Assembly (NCBI GenBank): GCA_963818885.1
Contig: CAWFTP010000006.1
Span: forward strand, 620,001-684,000
Length of the DNA: 64,000 nucleotides
Direction of reading: 5' to 3'
From: DATFDN01 sp963818885
Lineage (GTDB): Bacteria > Pseudomonadota > Alphaproteobacteria > Acetobacterales > Acetobacteraceae
In this document: piece after piece, positions 18,891 to 27,697 of the stretch
Layout of the letters: every line of letters starts with the position of its first letter
Numbering within the stretch: the first letter of the stretch is position 1
Translations under genes and position numbers: made by a program
The notes under the pieces: generated by a model
The model's input: the letters and a program-made list of their open reading frames with translations, nothing else
Told to the model about the DNA's origin: nothing
The model's database searches: none

Positions 18891-19421
18891 ATGCTACGTA
18901 TGTGCGGGATCTCTATCATTGCGGCTGCGATCATGATCGCAGTGAGCGGCCCATCGCTCGCGGACGAGGAAATGGTCCCCCTCGCCGTCAGTGGGACTTG
19001 GATCGCGATGGCGCATCACCCGAGCATGACCGCTCGGCCGGATGTCTGCGTCGCAGCTGAGCGCGTTACGGGATTCGCTTTGCGCGCGGGCGCTGAAGGC
19101 ATTCAATTGCGGCTAGTAAGCCCGTCCTGGTCGCTGCCTGCCTCCGTACAGGGCGATGTTACAATCGCTGTGGGTGACTGGAAGCACAGTTTTTCTATCG
19201 ACGACAATACGAGCACGATGGTTAATGCCGAAGTAGCGCCAGACATTGCGGTTGCGATGTTCGCCGCGATGGACAAAGCAAGGGACATGTTGGTCACCGT
19301 GGGCCATGCCACGCCGACTCAGGTTTCATTGTCCGGAAGCACACGTGCCACGAATGCTTTCAGGACCTGCGCTGATCTCCCCGGCAACGTAAAGTCCCCG
19401 GGCAGCAATCCTTTCGAGTAG
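18891..19421 (+). CDS. Exported protein of unknown function
   Basis: A 176-residue protein with a signal peptide (ISIIAAAIMIAVSGPSLA, cleavage near LAD). The mature part is mostly beta in appearance, with DWKHSFSIDDNTS and a C-terminal Cys in NAFRTCADLPG, which could pair with the Cys in RPDVCVAAERV. I do not recognise the family; the ending is reminiscent of IalB-like periplasmic proteins but the similarity is weak. Codon usage has more A/T in third positions than its neighbours, which hints at acquisition. It stands alone, flanked by gabD and a palindromic repeat. Confidence 0.65.
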   Translation: MLRMCGISIIAAAIMIAVSGPSLADEEMVPLAVSGTWIAMAHHPSMTARPDVCVAAERVTGFALRAGAEGIQLRLVSPSWSLPASVQGDVTIAVGDWKHSFSIDDNTSTMVNAEVAPDIAVAMFAAMDKARDMLVTVGHATPTQVSLSGSTRATNAFRTCADLPGNVKSPGSNPFE

Positions 19422-19455
19422 GACGGCCTTCGGCTTTGTCGCGTCGCGGGCGCCG

Positions 19456-19559
19456 CCCTCACCCGGCTCGCTACGCGAGTCCGGCCTCTCCCGGAGGGAG
19501 AGGCGAAGGAAAAGCCACTCTCCCTCTGGGAGAGGTCGGCGCAAAGCGCCGGGTGAGGG
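19456..19559. repeat. Dispersed palindromic repeat, family C, inverted pair
   Basis: Outer arms CCCTCACCCGG and CCGGGTGAGGG enclose two smaller palindromes, CTCTCCC-GGA-GGGAGAG and CTCTCCC-TCT-GGGAGAG, and GGCTCGCTACGCGAGTCC. It fills the gap between two convergent genes and probably folds into a long hairpin that could stop transcription from both sides. A related copy is at 27247-27303. Confidence 0.8.
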
Positions 19560-19560
19560 T

Positions 19561-20287
19561 TTATCCCGCCGGCGCCACCGATAGGCCACGCACCCGATGC
19601 CGCTCGATCAGGCCGGCGACGAACCCGGAGGCCTTCGCCTCCTCGACGAAGTCGCGCAGGAACTTGGCGCCCGCCTCATTCGTGCGTGCCGTCCCGATCG
19701 CCTGCTGCACGGCGGTGAACTGCCCGTCGAGGATGCGCGCGCCGGGCAGCTTCTCGACGTCGCTCAACAGGCGCGGCTTGAGCCCGGCGAGCGCGTCAAG
19801 CTTGCCATCCGTGAACGCCTTAAAGGAGCCGTCGAGACCCTCCGCCCGCACCAGCTCGGCATGCTTGATGTTGCGCGCGAGCCAGAGATCGTACGCGCTG
19901 CGGGCGGAGACCGCGATCCGCACGCCGGGACGATCGACCTCGGCGATGCTCCGTATGGATGAGCCCGCGGGCACGAGATAGGTCGCCTCGATCTCCACAT
20001 AGGCGGCGGTGAAGGCGATCTTCTCCGCGCGCGCCGGCTCGGCGCCGATCAGGCCGATATCCCACACGTCGGTCCCTGCGGCGTCGGCAAGCTCCCCGGG
20101 CTTGGCGAACTTCACGTAGGCGACCGGAACCCCGAGCCGGTCGGCGACCGCGTGCGCCATGTCGGGCGCGACGCCGACGGGATCGCCCGCAGTCGGACCT
20201 GCCGCTCACCAGCAGGAAATTTCCCATGTTGATCCCGGCGCGCAGCGTGCCGTGCGGGGCCAGTTGGGCGATGATGTCGGGTGCCAT
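19561..20287 (-). CDS. Amino-acid-type ABC substrate-binding protein (one frame break)
   Basis: Type 2 periplasmic-binding-protein fold (SBP family 3) of about 240 residues, with EIEATYLVPAGSSIRSIAEVDRPGVRIAV and LARNIKHAELVRAEG. The N-terminus (MAPDIIAQLAPHGTLRAGINMGNFLLV) has no signal peptide, a known variant of this family. The frame breaks near 20191; removing one G of GGG restores SGRSDCGDPVGVAPDMAHAV. It is divergent from the peptide-type binding protein gene with about 106 bases between starts. A ligand cannot be deduced, and no cognate permease of the amino-acid type is adjacent. Confidence 0.75.
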
Positions 20288-20393
20288 GCTGCCCCCTTAG
20301 CGGATCGCGAAGTCCAACGAAAGCTGCCCTCTCAAGCCTTCCCGCGAACCGTTCCCGCCCCTACAAGGCACCTTACCGGGGAGGAAGAAAGCC

Positions 20394-21886
20394 ATGAGAG
20401 TTCTGGCCGGGGGCGTCTGCGCGCTGGCGATGCTGGTGGGGCTGGCGGGCGGCGGCATCGCGCAGACCTTGCAGATCGCGGTCGACCAGTCGCCCGTCGG
20501 GCTCGACCCGCATGTCGCGACCGCGTTCTCCACCCAGGTGGTCGACAGCGCGATCTACGAGGGCCTGACCGCCGTCAATGCCGACCTGCGCATCGTGCCC
20601 GCGCTCGCCGCCTCCTGGACCGTATCGCCCGACGGCCTCACCTACGTCTTCAAGCTGCGCCCCAACGCGCGCTTTCACGACGGCAAGCCGGTGACGCCCG
20701 CCGACGTCGCCGCCTCCATCGCGCGCGTGCGCGATCCCAAGACCGGCTCGCCGCTCGCCTCCCGCTTCGCGATGATCAAGAGCGTCGAGGCAGACGGAGC
20801 GGACGGGGTGAGGATCACGCTCGCCACCCCGTCCGCGCCACTGCTCGCGCAGCTCGCGACGCTCGCCATCGTGCCGGAAGGCGCGACCGACCTCGCGCGC
20901 CATCCCGACGGCACCGGCCCGTTCAAGTTCCGCGCCTGGGAAGCGAACACGCTGATCGCGCTCGAGCGGAACGCGGCCTATTGGGAGTTCGGGCCTGCCC
21001 AAGCTCGCCGGCCTGAACTTCAACATCGTGCCGGAGGCGGCGACGCGGCAGCTGGGCCTGACCGGCGGGACCTATCAGCTGCTGCCCGGGATCGACGCGG
21101 CAACGGCGTTGCAGCTCAAGGGCAGGCCGGGCGTGCGGGTGCAGAGCACGCAAGACCTCGCCTACAGCGTCATCGGCCTCAACACCTCGCGTCCGCCCTT
21201 CGACAAGCCGGAGGTGCGCGAGGCGCTCGACTACGCGATTGACCGCGCCCAGCTCGTTCAGGCGGCCTATTTCGGCCAGGCAGTGCCGGGCGGTCCGCTT
21301 TCGCCGGCGCTGAAGGACTGGGCGCTCCCGGCCTCCGCCTTCCCCTGCTACAAGCCTGATCCGGAGAAGGCGAAGGCATTGCTGCAGCAGGCCGGGATAA
21401 CCCTGCCGCTGAAAGTGACGATGAACGTTCTTGGCAGCGTGCCGCAGGTGGTCGACGTCGCGCAGGTCGTGCAGGCGCAGGCGAAGCGCGCGGGAATCGA
21501 GTTCACGCTGAACGTGCAGGAGGCGGGACGCTTCATCCAGGATTGGCGGGCCAGCAACTTCACCGCCTTCGCCTCGCTCAACAGCGGCGGGCCCGATCCG
21601 GACGATTATTTCGGGCGCTCGTTCCAGACCGGCGCGGCGACCAACGTCTACAAATACAGCGACAAGAAGCTCGACGGGCTGCTGACCGAGGCGCGCGAGG
21701 CGACCGATCCCGCCCGGCGCAAGACGCTCTATGACCAGGCACAGCAGATCCTCGCCTGCACCGGGCCCGGCGATCTTCCTCGCCTACGGCACCCTGTTCA
21801 CCGCCCAGCGCGACAGCCTGACCGATTTCACGATCAACCCGACCCGCTCGCTGCGCGGTCTGCGGGAGGCGACGCTCACGCCGTGA
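20394..21886 (+). CDS. Peptide-type ABC substrate-binding protein, family 5 (two frame breaks)
   Basis: DppA/OppA-type periplasmic binding protein of about 496 residues. Signal peptide MRVLAGGVCALAMLVGLAGGGIAQ; then the family 5 signature around YEGLTAVNADLRIVPALAASW and YVFKLRPNARFHDGKPVTPADV. Frame breaks occur near 20993 (WEFG then LPKLAGLNF) and near 21762 (ACTGPAIFLAYG); in both, removing one G from GGG restores the frame. The stop TGA overlaps the GTG of the permease. It opens a five-gene operon ending in murQ and nagA, so its ligand is plausibly a muropeptide or amino-sugar peptide. Confidence 0.85.
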
Positions 21887-22830
21887 GCTCGGCCGCGCTT
21901 GGGCGGGGCGGGGAGCTGATGTTGACCGCCTTCGGCGTCTCCGTTCTGAGCTTCCTGATGATCCGGCTGATCCCGGGCGATGCCGTGCAGATCATGCTGG
22001 GCGCCAATGCCGAGGTGACGCCAGCGGCGATCGCTGCGCTGCGCCACAAGCTCGGCCTCGATCAGCCCTTCGTCGTCCAATACGTGCATTGGCTTGGCCA
22101 GCTTCTGCACGGCGATTTCGGCGTGAGCCTCGCGACCGGCCAGCCGGTCCTGACGGAGATCGGCGCCGCGGCGACGGTGACGGCGGAGCTCACGGTCCTC
22201 GGCTTGCTGCTCGCGATCGTGCTCGCCATCCCGCTCGGCTGCGCGATGGCGATGGTGCGCGGGCAGGTGCCGGGATTGCTCGTGCGGCTCGCGAGCATCG
22301 CCGGGCTGACCGCGCCGCCGTTCTGGCTGGGGATCATGGCGCTCTACGCGGTCGCCGCGCTCGCCCCGCGCTTCCCGGCGATCGGCTGGGTTCCGCTCGG
22401 TCGCGACCCGCTCGGCAATCTCGCGCGCGTTGCGCTCCCCGTGATGGCGATCGCGCTGCCGGCATCGGCCTCACTCGCGCGCATCCTGCGCGCCTCGCTG
22501 CAGGAAGTGATGGGCCAGGACTACGTCCGCACCGCGCGCGCCAAGGGCCTCGCCGAGTGGACCGTGCTGCTGCGTCACGGACTGCGCAACGCGCTGCTGC
22601 CGTTCATCACCGCGACCGGAATCCTGGCAGGCTACCTGTTCGGCGGCTCGGTGGTGGTCGAGCAGGTCTTCGCGCTGCCGGGCCTCGGGCGGCTGATGGT
22701 GGGCGCGATCGCCGAGCGCGACTACGCGCTGGTGCAGGCAGCGATCCTGCTCGCGACCCTGGTGTTCCTTCTCGTTAACGCCGGCGTGGACCTGCTCTAC
22801 GCAATTCTCGATCCGCGTTTGCGCGCATGA
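21883..22830 (+). CDS. Peptide-type ABC permease, DppB-like
   Basis: Inner-membrane permease of 315 residues from the GTG at 21883. It has about six membrane segments; the first (LMLTAFGVSVLSFLMIRLIPGDAVQIMLG) carries the DppB/OppB N-terminal signature. The ATPase-contacting EAA loop is DYVRTARAKGLAEWTVLLRHGLRNALLP. It overlaps the binding-protein stop and the next permease start by 4 bases each, showing tight translational coupling. The frame is intact. Confidence 0.92.
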   Translation: MSSAALGRGGELMLTAFGVSVLSFLMIRLIPGDAVQIMLGANAEVTPAAIAALRHKLGLDQPFVVQYVHWLGQLLHGDFGVSLATGQPVLTEIGAAATVTAELTVLGLLLAIVLAIPLGCAMAMVRGQVPGLLVRLASIAGLTAPPFWLGIMALYAVAALAPRFPAIGWVPLGRDPLGNLARVALPVMAIALPASASLARILRASLQEVMGQDYVRTARAKGLAEWTVLLRHGLRNALLPFITATGILAGYLFGGSVVVEQVFALPGLGRLMVGAIAERDYALVQAAILLATLVFLLVNAGVDLLYAILDPRLRA

Positions 22831-23633
22831 GCACGCTGGTCCTGCGCATCGGCGCCTGCCTCGTATTGTTGCTGGCCGTGCTGGCCGTGCTGGCGCCCTG
22901 GCTCGGCGGGTCGCCGCAGGCGCAGGACATCCTCGCCCGGCTTTCCGCTCCATCCTGGGCACATCCGTTCGGGACCGACAATCTGGGCCGTGACGTGCTG
23001 GCGCGCCTGCTGTTCGGGCTGCGCACGCTGTTCGCGGTCTCCGCCGTCTCGGTCGGCGGCGCGCTGACCATCGGCGGCGGCCTGGGCCTGCTCGCGGCGT
23101 GGCTCGGCGGCTGGGTCGATCGCGTGGTGATGCGGGCCATGGACATGCTGTTCGCCTTCCCGGTCATCCTGCTGGCGATCGGCGTGATCGCGATCATCGG
23201 GCCGGGCGCGTTCGGCGCCGCGGTGGCGATTGGGATCGTCTACATCCCGATTTTCGCGCGCATCTTGCGCGCACCTGCCTTGGTGCTGCGTGACGGCGAG
23301 ATGGTGGCGGCGGCCCGCTCGGTCGGCGCGCGCCCTGCACGGATCCTGCTGCGCCACGTCCTGCCGAACCTCGCCGCGATCATCCTGGTGCAGGCGAGCC
23401 TGTCACTCTCCACCGCGATCCTGGTGGAGGCCTCGCTGTCGTTCCTCGGCCTCGGCACGCAGCCGCCCACACCCTCGCTCGGGCGGATGCTGGCCGAAAG
23501 CCGCAACTTCCTGTTCCTTTCGCCCTGGCCCGCGACGTTCTCGGGCATCGCCATCCTGCTCGCCTCCCTCGGCTTCAATCTGCTGGGGGACGGGTTGCAG
23601 GACCGGCTCGATCCGCGTCTGAGGAGGCGATGA
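22827..23633 (+). CDS. Peptide-type ABC permease, DppC-like
   Basis: A 268-residue second permease. HPFGTDNLGRDVLARLLFGLRT is the DppC signature; the EAA loop is MVAAARSVGARPARILLRHVLPN; and SLSFLGLGTQPPTPSLGRML is the conserved C-terminal block. It overlaps murQ by 4 bases. No ATPase gene (DppD/DppF) follows; the operon continues directly with sugar enzymes, so the ATP-hydrolysing subunits must be encoded elsewhere and perhaps shared. Confidence 0.92.
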   Translation: MSTLVLRIGACLVLLLAVLAVLAPWLGGSPQAQDILARLSAPSWAHPFGTDNLGRDVLARLLFGLRTLFAVSAVSVGGALTIGGGLGLLAAWLGGWVDRVVMRAMDMLFAFPVILLAIGVIAIIGPGAFGAAVAIGIVYIPIFARILRAPALVLRDGEMVAAARSVGARPARILLRHVLPNLAAIILVQASLSLSTAILVEASLSFLGLGTQPPTPSLGRMLAESRNFLFLSPWPATFSGIAILLASLGFNLLGDGLQDRLDPRLRRR

Positions 23634-24520
23634 CGCTCCCCGCGACCGAACATCACGACCCGCGTTACGACGCGCTCGACACCTGGGACGTGTCCACGGT
23701 GCTTGGCGCGCTCTGGGAGGGGCAGATGGCCGCGGTCGCCGCGCTTCGCCCCGCACTGCCGGCGCTCGCGCGGGCAGTGGAGGCGGCGAGCGGCCGGCTC
23801 AGGACCGGCGGGCGGCTGGTCTACGCTGGCGCCGGCACATCCGGGCGCATCGCCGTGCAGGACGGCGCGGAACTGGCGCCCACCTTCGACTGGCCCGAGG
23901 ACCGGCTGGTCCTGCTGATGGCAGGCGGTCCCAACGCGCTGCTGCGCGCGGTGGAGAACGCGGAGGACCTGACGGATACCGCCCGCGCCGAGATCGCGGC
24001 GCACGGGATCCGCGCCGGCGATGTCGTGCTCGGCGTGGCGGCGAGCGGGGCGACCGCGTTCACCATCGCCTGCGTGACCGAGGCACGGGCGCGCGGCGCA
24101 TTGACGATCGGCATCGCCAACAGCCGGGGCAAGCTGCTGGAGGCGGCGGAGCTTGCGGTGCTGATCGAGACCGGCGCGGAGGCCATCGCGGGATCGACCC
24201 GCATGAAGGCGGGCACCGCGCAGAAGGCCGCGCTCAACCTGTTCTCCACCGCGCTGATGGTGCGCCTGGGGCGGACCTATCGCGGGCGCATGGTCGACAT
24301 GGTCGCACGCAACGCCAAGCTGCACCGCCGCGCCGAGCGGATGCTGGCCGAGATCGTGCCCGCCTCGCCCGAGCGCGTGCAAGCGGCGCTGGCGCTGGCC
24401 GGCGGCAAGGTGAAGCTCGCGGCGCTGATCCTCTCCGGGCTCGATCCCGCAAGCGCCGAGGCGGCGCTCGCGCGTCACCACGGCCATCTGCGCCCCGCGC
24501 TGGAGGAAGTGCGGCGGTGA
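23630..24520 (+). CDS. murQ: N-acetylmuramic acid 6-phosphate etherase
   Basis: SIS-domain etherase of 296 residues that cleaves the lactyl ether of MurNAc-6-phosphate to give GlcNAc-6-phosphate and D-lactate in peptidoglycan recycling. YAGAGTSGRIAVQDGAEL is the phosphosugar-binding loop with the acid residue, and IAGSTRMKAGTAQKAALN is the MurQ signature. It is coupled to the upstream permease and to nagA, the next enzyme of the pathway, by 4-base overlaps. No MurNAc kinase (anmK/amgK) or PTS (murP) is in view. Confidence 0.95.
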   Translation: MTLPATEHHDPRYDALDTWDVSTVLGALWEGQMAAVAALRPALPALARAVEAASGRLRTGGRLVYAGAGTSGRIAVQDGAELAPTFDWPEDRLVLLMAGGPNALLRAVENAEDLTDTARAEIAAHGIRAGDVVLGVAASGATAFTIACVTEARARGALTIGIANSRGKLLEAAELAVLIETGAEAIAGSTRMKAGTAQKAALNLFSTALMVRLGRTYRGRMVDMVARNAKLHRRAERMLAEIVPASPERVQAALALAGGKVKLAALILSGLDPASAEAALARHHGHLRPALEEVRR

Positions 24521-25644
24521 GGGCGATCCACGCCGCGCGGCTGTTCACCGGCGAGGCGATGCGCACCGACGCGGCGCTGGTCGCCGAGAATGGGCGTGTG
24601 CGCGATATCTGCGCGGGCGCCGACATTCCGGCTGGCGTGCCGACCGAGCGGTTGGCGCCCGAGTTGATCCTCGCTCCCGGCTTCATCGACGTGCAGGTGA
24701 ACGGCGGGGGAGGGGTGCTGTTCAACGACTCCCCCGACGTGCCGACCTTGCGCACGATCGCTCGCGCGCATCGGCGGTCCGGGACTACGGCCCTGATGGC
24801 GACCCTGATCACCGACACGCAGGCAGCGATGCGCGCAGCCGCGAACGCCGTACTCGCCGCGCAGGATGCGGGCGAGCCGGGCATTCTCGGCCTGCATCTC
24901 GAAGGCCCGTTCCTCAACAAGGCGCGCAAGGGCGTCCATCCGGAGGTGCTGATCCGCCCGATCACCGAGGACGCGCTGTGCTTCCTCTGCGAGGAGACGC
25001 CGCGCCCGCTGCTCGTCACGCTCGCGCCCGAATGCGTCGGCGCCGCCGCAATCGCGCGCCTGACCGCGGCCGGAGTCACCGTCGCGGTCGGCCACAGCAC
25101 AGCCTCTTGCGAGGAAACACTGGCATCCGGCGCGCGCGGCTTCACCCATCTCTTCAACGCCATGCCGCCGCTCGCCGGGCGCGAACCCGGGCCGGTCGGC
25201 GCGGCGCTGACCGGCGAGGGCTTCGCCGGCATCATCGCCGACGGCCTGCACGTCCATCCCGCCAATCTCCGCCTCGCGCTGCGGATGAAGGGCGCTGGGC
25301 GGCTGATGCTGGTGACCGACGCGATGGCCTCGGTCGGCTCCGACATCACCGCCTTCCGCCTGCACGGCCACATGATCCGCGTCGCCGACGGGCGGCTGAC
25401 GACCAAGGACGGCACGCTCGCGGGCGCGCATCTCGACATGGCGAGCGCGGTGCGCAACGCGCGGTCGCTGATGGGCGCCACGCTGCCGGAAGCGCTGACG
25501 ATGGCCGCCACCACGCCCGCCGCGTTCCTGGGCGTGCCCGACCGGGGCCGGCTCACGCCGGGCTGCATCGCCGATGCGGTCGCCGTGACCGAGGACATCG
25601 CGGTCGGCGGCGTCTGGGTGGCCGGTGAGCGGGCGGGGCCTTAA
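24517..25644 (+). CDS. nagA: N-acetylglucosamine-6-phosphate deacetylase
   Basis: Amidohydrolase of 375 residues converting GlcNAc-6-phosphate to glucosamine-6-phosphate and acetate. Metal ligands are visible in GLHLEGPFLNKARKG (Glu), VAVGHSTAS (His) and FTHLFNAMPPL (His); the substrate His is in DGLHVHP and the catalytic Asp in LVTDAMASVG. It follows murQ, so MurNAc-6-P to GlcN-6-P is encoded in two adjacent genes. The stop is 27 bases before the nitroreductase start; whether that gene belongs to the operon is unclear. Confidence 0.95.
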   Translation: MRAIHAARLFTGEAMRTDAALVAENGRVRDICAGADIPAGVPTERLAPELILAPGFIDVQVNGGGGVLFNDSPDVPTLRTIARAHRRSGTTALMATLITDTQAAMRAAANAVLAAQDAGEPGILGLHLEGPFLNKARKGVHPEVLIRPITEDALCFLCEETPRPLLVTLAPECVGAAAIARLTAAGVTVAVGHSTASCEETLASGARGFTHLFNAMPPLAGREPGPVGAALTGEGFAGIIADGLHVHPANLRLALRMKGAGRLMLVTDAMASVGSDITAFRLHGHMIRVADGRLTTKDGTLAGAHLDMASAVRNARSLMGATLPEALTMAATTPAAFLGVPDRGRLTPGCIADAVAVTEDIAVGGVWVAGERAGP

Positions 25645-25670
25645 TCTCCGGCCGAAGCAAGGAGATCAGA

Positions 25671-26231
25671 ATGGACGCGATGGAGTTGCTGACCCGCCGC
25701 CACTCGGCGACGCGGCTTGCCGAGCCGGGGCCCGACAAGGCCCAGCTCGATGCGATCCTGTCCGCGGCGCTGCGCGCGCCCGATCATGGGCGGCTGCGCC
25801 CATGGCGCTTCATCGTCATCCCGGGCGAGCGGCGCGACGCGTTCGGCGAGCTGCTGGCGAGCACGCTGAAGGCGCGCGAACCCGGCGTCTCCGAGGCCGA
25901 GCTTGGAGCGCGAGCGCGGCAAGGCGCACCGCGCGCCCGATTGTCGTCGTCGCCGCGGCGCATCGTGCAGCACGGCCACAAGATACCGGAGGTCGAGCAG
26001 CTCCTGGCTGGCGGCGCCGCGGCGGAGAACGTCATGCTCGCCGCCCAGGCGATGGGCTTCGGGGCGATGTGGAAGACCGGCGCGCCGGCGTACGATCCGG
26101 CGGTGAAGCGCGCGCTCGGGCTGGAGGCGGAAGACGCGATCGTCGCCTTCCTCTATCTCGGCACCGCGGTCGGCGAGCCATCCCCCGCCGCGCGGCCGAC
26201 GCTGGACGCGCACGTCACGGTCTGGAACTGA
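25671..26231 (+). CDS. Nitroreductase family protein, YdjA-like (locally scrambled)
   Basis: FMN-binding nitroreductase-fold protein of 186 residues. The N-terminal RRHSATRLAEPGPDKAQLDAIL and the Pro-Asp-His segment (RAPDHGRLRPWRFIVI) are typical of the small YdjA subfamily, as is ENVMLAAQAMGFGAMWKTG. Residues about 78-100 look wrong in this frame; the neighbouring frames read ERERGKAHRAP and PIVVVAAAH, which match the expected family pattern. Two compensating indels between about 25905 and 25970 explain this. GGAG precedes the ATG. Physiological substrate unknown. Confidence 0.85.
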   Translation: MDAMELLTRRHSATRLAEPGPDKAQLDAILSAALRAPDHGRLRPWRFIVIPGERRDAFGELLASTLKAREPGVSEAELGARARQGAPRARLSSSPRRIVQHGHKIPEVEQLLAGGAAAENVMLAAQAMGFGAMWKTGAPAYDPAVKRALGLEAEDAIVAFLYLGTAVGEPSPAARPTLDAHVTVWN

Positions 26232-26243
26232 GGGGACGCGAGA

Positions 26244-26870
26244 ATGGCGATCGAGCTCTGGACCTGGAACACGCCGAACGGGCGCAAGATCAGCGTCGCG
26301 CTGGAGGAGATGGGGCTGTCGTACGACGTGCGCCCGGTCAACATCTCCAAGGGCGAGCAGTTCGACCCGGCGTTCCTGAAGATCAGCCCGAACAACCGCA
26401 TCCCCGCGATCGTCGACCCCGAGGGGCCGGGCGGAGCGCCGATCAGCGTGTTCGAATTGGGCGCGATCCTGCTGTATCTGGGCGAGAAGACGGGCAAGTT
26501 CCTGCCGCGCGATCTGCGCGCGCGGGTGCCGGTCTATGAGTGGCTGAACTGGCAGATGGGCGGGTTCGGCCCGATGCCCGGCCAAGTGCACCACTTCCTG
26601 CAGGTCGAGAACGAGCAGGACCGCCGCTACGGGCTCGAACGCTACTCGAAGGAGACGCGCCGGCTGTACGGGGTGCTCGACAAGCGCCTCGGCACGGTGG
26701 AGTACGTCGCGGGCGATTTGTCGATCGCCGATTTCGCGATCCTGGGCTGGGCCTGGCGGCACGAGCGCCACAAGGTCGACTTCGCCGACTTCCCCAATGT
26801 CGGGGGCTGGTACCGCCAGATGATGGCACGCCCGGCGACGGCGCGCGGATTCGAGGTGGCGTTGAGCTGA
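26244..26870 (+). CDS. Glutathione S-transferase family protein, YfcG/YghU-like
   Basis: A 208-residue GST-fold protein. The thioredoxin-like N-terminal domain starts ELWTWNTPNGRKISVALEEMGL, where TPNGRK is the nu-class GSH-disulfide-binding signature, followed by NNRIPAIVDPEG and FELGAILLYLGEKTG. The helical C-terminal domain ends with LSIADFAILGWAWRHERHKV. Nu-class members are disulfide-bond reductases using GSSG rather than conjugating enzymes. It sits 12 bases after the nitroreductase, and the cupin gene follows 17 bases later, suggesting one transcript. Confidence 0.92.
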   Translation: MAIELWTWNTPNGRKISVALEEMGLSYDVRPVNISKGEQFDPAFLKISPNNRIPAIVDPEGPGGAPISVFELGAILLYLGEKTGKFLPRDLRARVPVYEWLNWQMGGFGPMPGQVHHFLQVENEQDRRYGLERYSKETRRLYGVLDKRLGTVEYVAGDLSIADFAILGWAWRHERHKVDFADFPNVGGWYRQMMARPATARGFEVALS

Positions 26871-26887
26871 CGCGACGGAGAAATGCG

Positions 26888-27220
26888 ATGGAAGTGAAGC
26901 CGTACAAGCCGGAAGCGATCGCCGGCCGCGAGACCGTCGCCGAGGGCGCCGACATGCGCGTGCTCGTGCTGACGCTGGCGAAGGGTCAGAGCATTCCCTG
27001 GCACTATCACAGCGACATCACCGACAGCTTCGTCTGCCTCGAGGGTCCGATGGTGGTGGAAACCCGCGCCCCGCGCGCCGAGCACCGCCTGATGCCGGGC
27101 GGACGCTGCCAGGTCGGCCCGAAGATCGCGCACTACGTACACGGCGAGGACGGCGGCCCGTGCAAGTTCCTGATCGTCCAGGGAGTCGGTGTGTACGACA
27201 ACGTCGCGGTCGGCGGCTGA
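26888..27220 (+). CDS. Cupin-domain protein
   Basis: Single-domain cupin of 110 residues. Motif 1 is SIPWHYHSDITDSFVCLEG (His, His and Glu-like ligands) and motif 2 lies around PGGRCQVGPKIAHYVHG. Small cupins bind a metal and act as isomerases, dioxygenases or ligand sensors; nothing here shows which. It is third in a run with the nitroreductase and GST, hinting at a redox or detoxification unit. The ATG at 26888 follows a weak GGAG. Confidence 0.85.
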   Translation: MEVKPYKPEAIAGRETVAEGADMRVLVLTLAKGQSIPWHYHSDITDSFVCLEGPMVVETRAPRAEHRLMPGGRCQVGPKIAHYVHGEDGGPCKFLIVQGVGVYDNVAVGG

Positions 27221-27246
27221 TTGAGGTCGATCGCGTTTGCCGCAAT

Positions 27247-27375
27247 CACCTCTCCCGCCCTGCGGGAGAGGTCGGACTCGCGTAGCGAGCCGGGTGAGGG
27301 TGACGCAGCCGAGGTGGCAAATCCGCCGTGTCCCCCCTCACCCTGTCTCTCCCCCCGTTGTAGAGGAGAGGGGGA
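27247..27375. repeat. Dispersed palindromic repeat, family C copy 2
   Basis: Contains CCTCTCCCGCCCTGCGGGAGAGG, GACTCGCGTAGCGAGCC and CCGGGTGAGGG, the reverse complement of the family C element at 19456, then a second partial element (CCCCTCACCCTG and GAGGAGAGGGGG). It fills the space between the cupin gene and tRNA-Ser, where it could terminate the upstream operon. Confidence 0.75.
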
Positions 27376-27423
27376 ATGTCTCGTTTGACCGGGCCGCGCG
27401 ATCCGGCCTAAATCGCGCCTGCT

Positions 27424-27516
27424 GGAGGGGTGGCCGAGTGGCCGAAGGCGGCGGTTTGCTAAACCGTTATACGGTGATGAATCGTATCGTGGGTTCGAAT
27501 CCCATCCCCTCCGCCA
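27424..27516 (+). tRNA. tRNA-Ser (anticodon GCU)
   Basis: A 93-nt serine tRNA. The acceptor stem GGAGGGG pairs with CCCCTCC, the discriminator is G, and CCA is encoded (27514-27516). The anticodon loop TTTGCTAAA places GCT at 27458-27460, reading AGC/AGU codons. The long variable arm (TTATACGGTGATGAATCGTA) and T-loop GGTTCGAATCC are as expected for class II tRNA. The region right after it carries toxin-antitoxin genes, as often seen next to tRNA genes, though I found no duplicated 3' end. Confidence 0.97.
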
Positions 27517-27598
27517 GATTTCAGGCGCCGTTTTAACCTCCTTGATTTCACTTGGGACATGCTGATGCACGATGATCTAGAGAGTAGCTTGGCCGGCA

Positions 27599-27691
27599 TC
27601 ACGCCGCCCCGCGAAGCGGATTGACGATCTCCACACCGTCGAAGTCGCGCTCGTTGCCGTCACCACGAGCGATGAGCCGATCTCCACGGCA
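27599..27691 (-). pseudogene. Possible C-terminal remnant of a PIN-domain toxin
   Basis: On the minus strand a short open stretch encodes DRLIARGDGNERDFDGVEIV followed by NPLRGAA and a TGA stop. The pattern resembles the end of VapC toxins, where an acidic residue is followed by a short beta strand and IVTP. There is no start codon or N-terminal half, so it would be debris from a second toxin. The reading is short and the evidence weak. Confidence 0.3.
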
Positions 27692-27697
27692 GCCACC

